A DNA stretch of 64,000 nt from Pogonophryne albipinna (Eukaryota > Chordata > Actinopteri > Perciformes > Artedidraconidae): contig CM053261.1 in the NCBI GenBank assembly GCA_028583405.1, positions 12,208,459-12,272,458 on the forward strand, written 5' to 3'. The notes beneath the pieces are model-generated. The model made no database searches. It was not told where the DNA came from and saw only the letters and a program-made list of their open reading frames with translations. Every line of letters starts with the position of its first letter. Position 1 is the stretch's first letter. Position numbers and translations under genes: made by a program. Shown here one piece after another: positions 63,210 through 64,000 of the stretch.

Positions 63210-64000
63210 AGTAAAATGTTTCAACATTTGATAACGTTTTTTTTGGAGAGACATTGGAGGTTTCTTGGAATTGGGAATTTAAAGTGGCTGATGTGACAGC
63301 ATCATGATGCATTCAGGGCAGCATCAACCCTCAGGAAGTATTATGAATGGCTATTAAAAGTCAAGAGACAATATTTTGTACGACATTCAAGTCAGAATCT
63401 AGGTCAGAGTTTCTTTTAGCAAGGGACTATTTCTTCCATGTGTATGCCTTATGTCTGTATGTGTCTGACTACTCAGACATGTGTGGCCATGTATATTTGG
63501 TTGGGTTAAGTTTGTGATTAATGCTGAAAATAAAATACATCCCACTCCCCTTTTTCTGGATGAGACAGAGCCTCATGTAGCCCAGCTTGCACACATCTGG
63601 AGCAGCATGAGGATAACAGTGTTGGAGCTGCAGCCAAGACTGTGCAGAGAGCTGGTTGGGATCCAACTAAAACATTACAGCAGGGTTTAAAGGGTCAGGT
63701 CACCCAAATTGAAAGACAGAAACACCTTAACACTCGTACCCCTTTCAGGATATCCATGCAGATAGTTTTTGGTTTTATTTGGCATCGTTTTAATGTATTT
63801 TCTAATATGCTAGCCATTACCACAACGGTTAAATGGGGAAATATGCTCTTACTTAATATTTGTAACTCTGTACACTGGGTTTCTGCTACTGTACAGCATG
63901 TTTGCTCAGTACACTCGTTGTTTCTAATAGTTCAGGGCTGAGATGGAATAAAGCCAATTTATTTACATTTTTGATGAAGAAGTAACAAGGTACAATCAGG
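63210..64000. other. Terminal interval without recognised features
   Basis: AT-rich sequence with no supported exon, RNA gene or transposon was found to the end of the window. Confidence 0.4.

Overview
The window is vertebrate nuclear DNA, almost certainly from a ray-finned (probably percomorph) fish. Genes are split into many small exons with GT-AG introns, intergenic DNA is rich in teleost-type transposons, and there are long pure (GT)n tracts. The gene order matches the block on human 12q24.11 (SVOP, DAO, SSH1, CORO1C, SELPLG, TMEM119), but no DAO-like exon was recognised between svop and ssh1. No bacterial, phage or CRISPR system is present.

Layout. 1-17,000 is a repeat-rich tract without a host gene that I can support. 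It holds a GC-rich inverted/tandem repeat; a 177-bp satellite present as two arrays in opposite orientation (about 1.6-2.75 kb and 11.3-12.9 kb); a Tc1/mariner element (2826-8785) whose transposase is split by a 4.3-kb hAT-type element with perfect 8-bp target duplications; LINE and SINE-like remnants; a roughly 2.2-kb palindrome (13967-16182); and a smaller inverted repeat that ends just upstream of svop.

17,073-63,000 holds five genes, all on the + strand: svop (16 coding exons, 545 aa), ssh1 (15 coding exons, 858 aa, plus an alternative in-frame first exon), an uncharacterised intrinsically disordered protein gene (852 aa over two coding exons), coro1c (10 coding exons, 479 aa) and selplg (single coding exon, 556 aa). 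A TATA-like site followed by a possible untranslated exon near 63 kb may be the start of the next gene, perhaps tmem119.

How the genes relate: Slingshot-1 dephosphorylates and activates cofilin, and coronin-1C binds F-actin and Arp2/3, so the centre of the block is actin-turnover machinery. SVOP is a synaptic-vesicle MFS-family transporter and SELPLG a leukocyte mucin. Their linkage is conserved synteny, not an operon. Exon boundaries were deduced by reading splice sites and checking codon phase by hand; every join listed is in frame. The points most worth follow-up are the uncharacterised gene between ssh1 and coro1c, the second ssh1 first exon, the sequon-dense and tyrosine-poor selplg ectodomain, and the nested or inverted repeat structures upstream.
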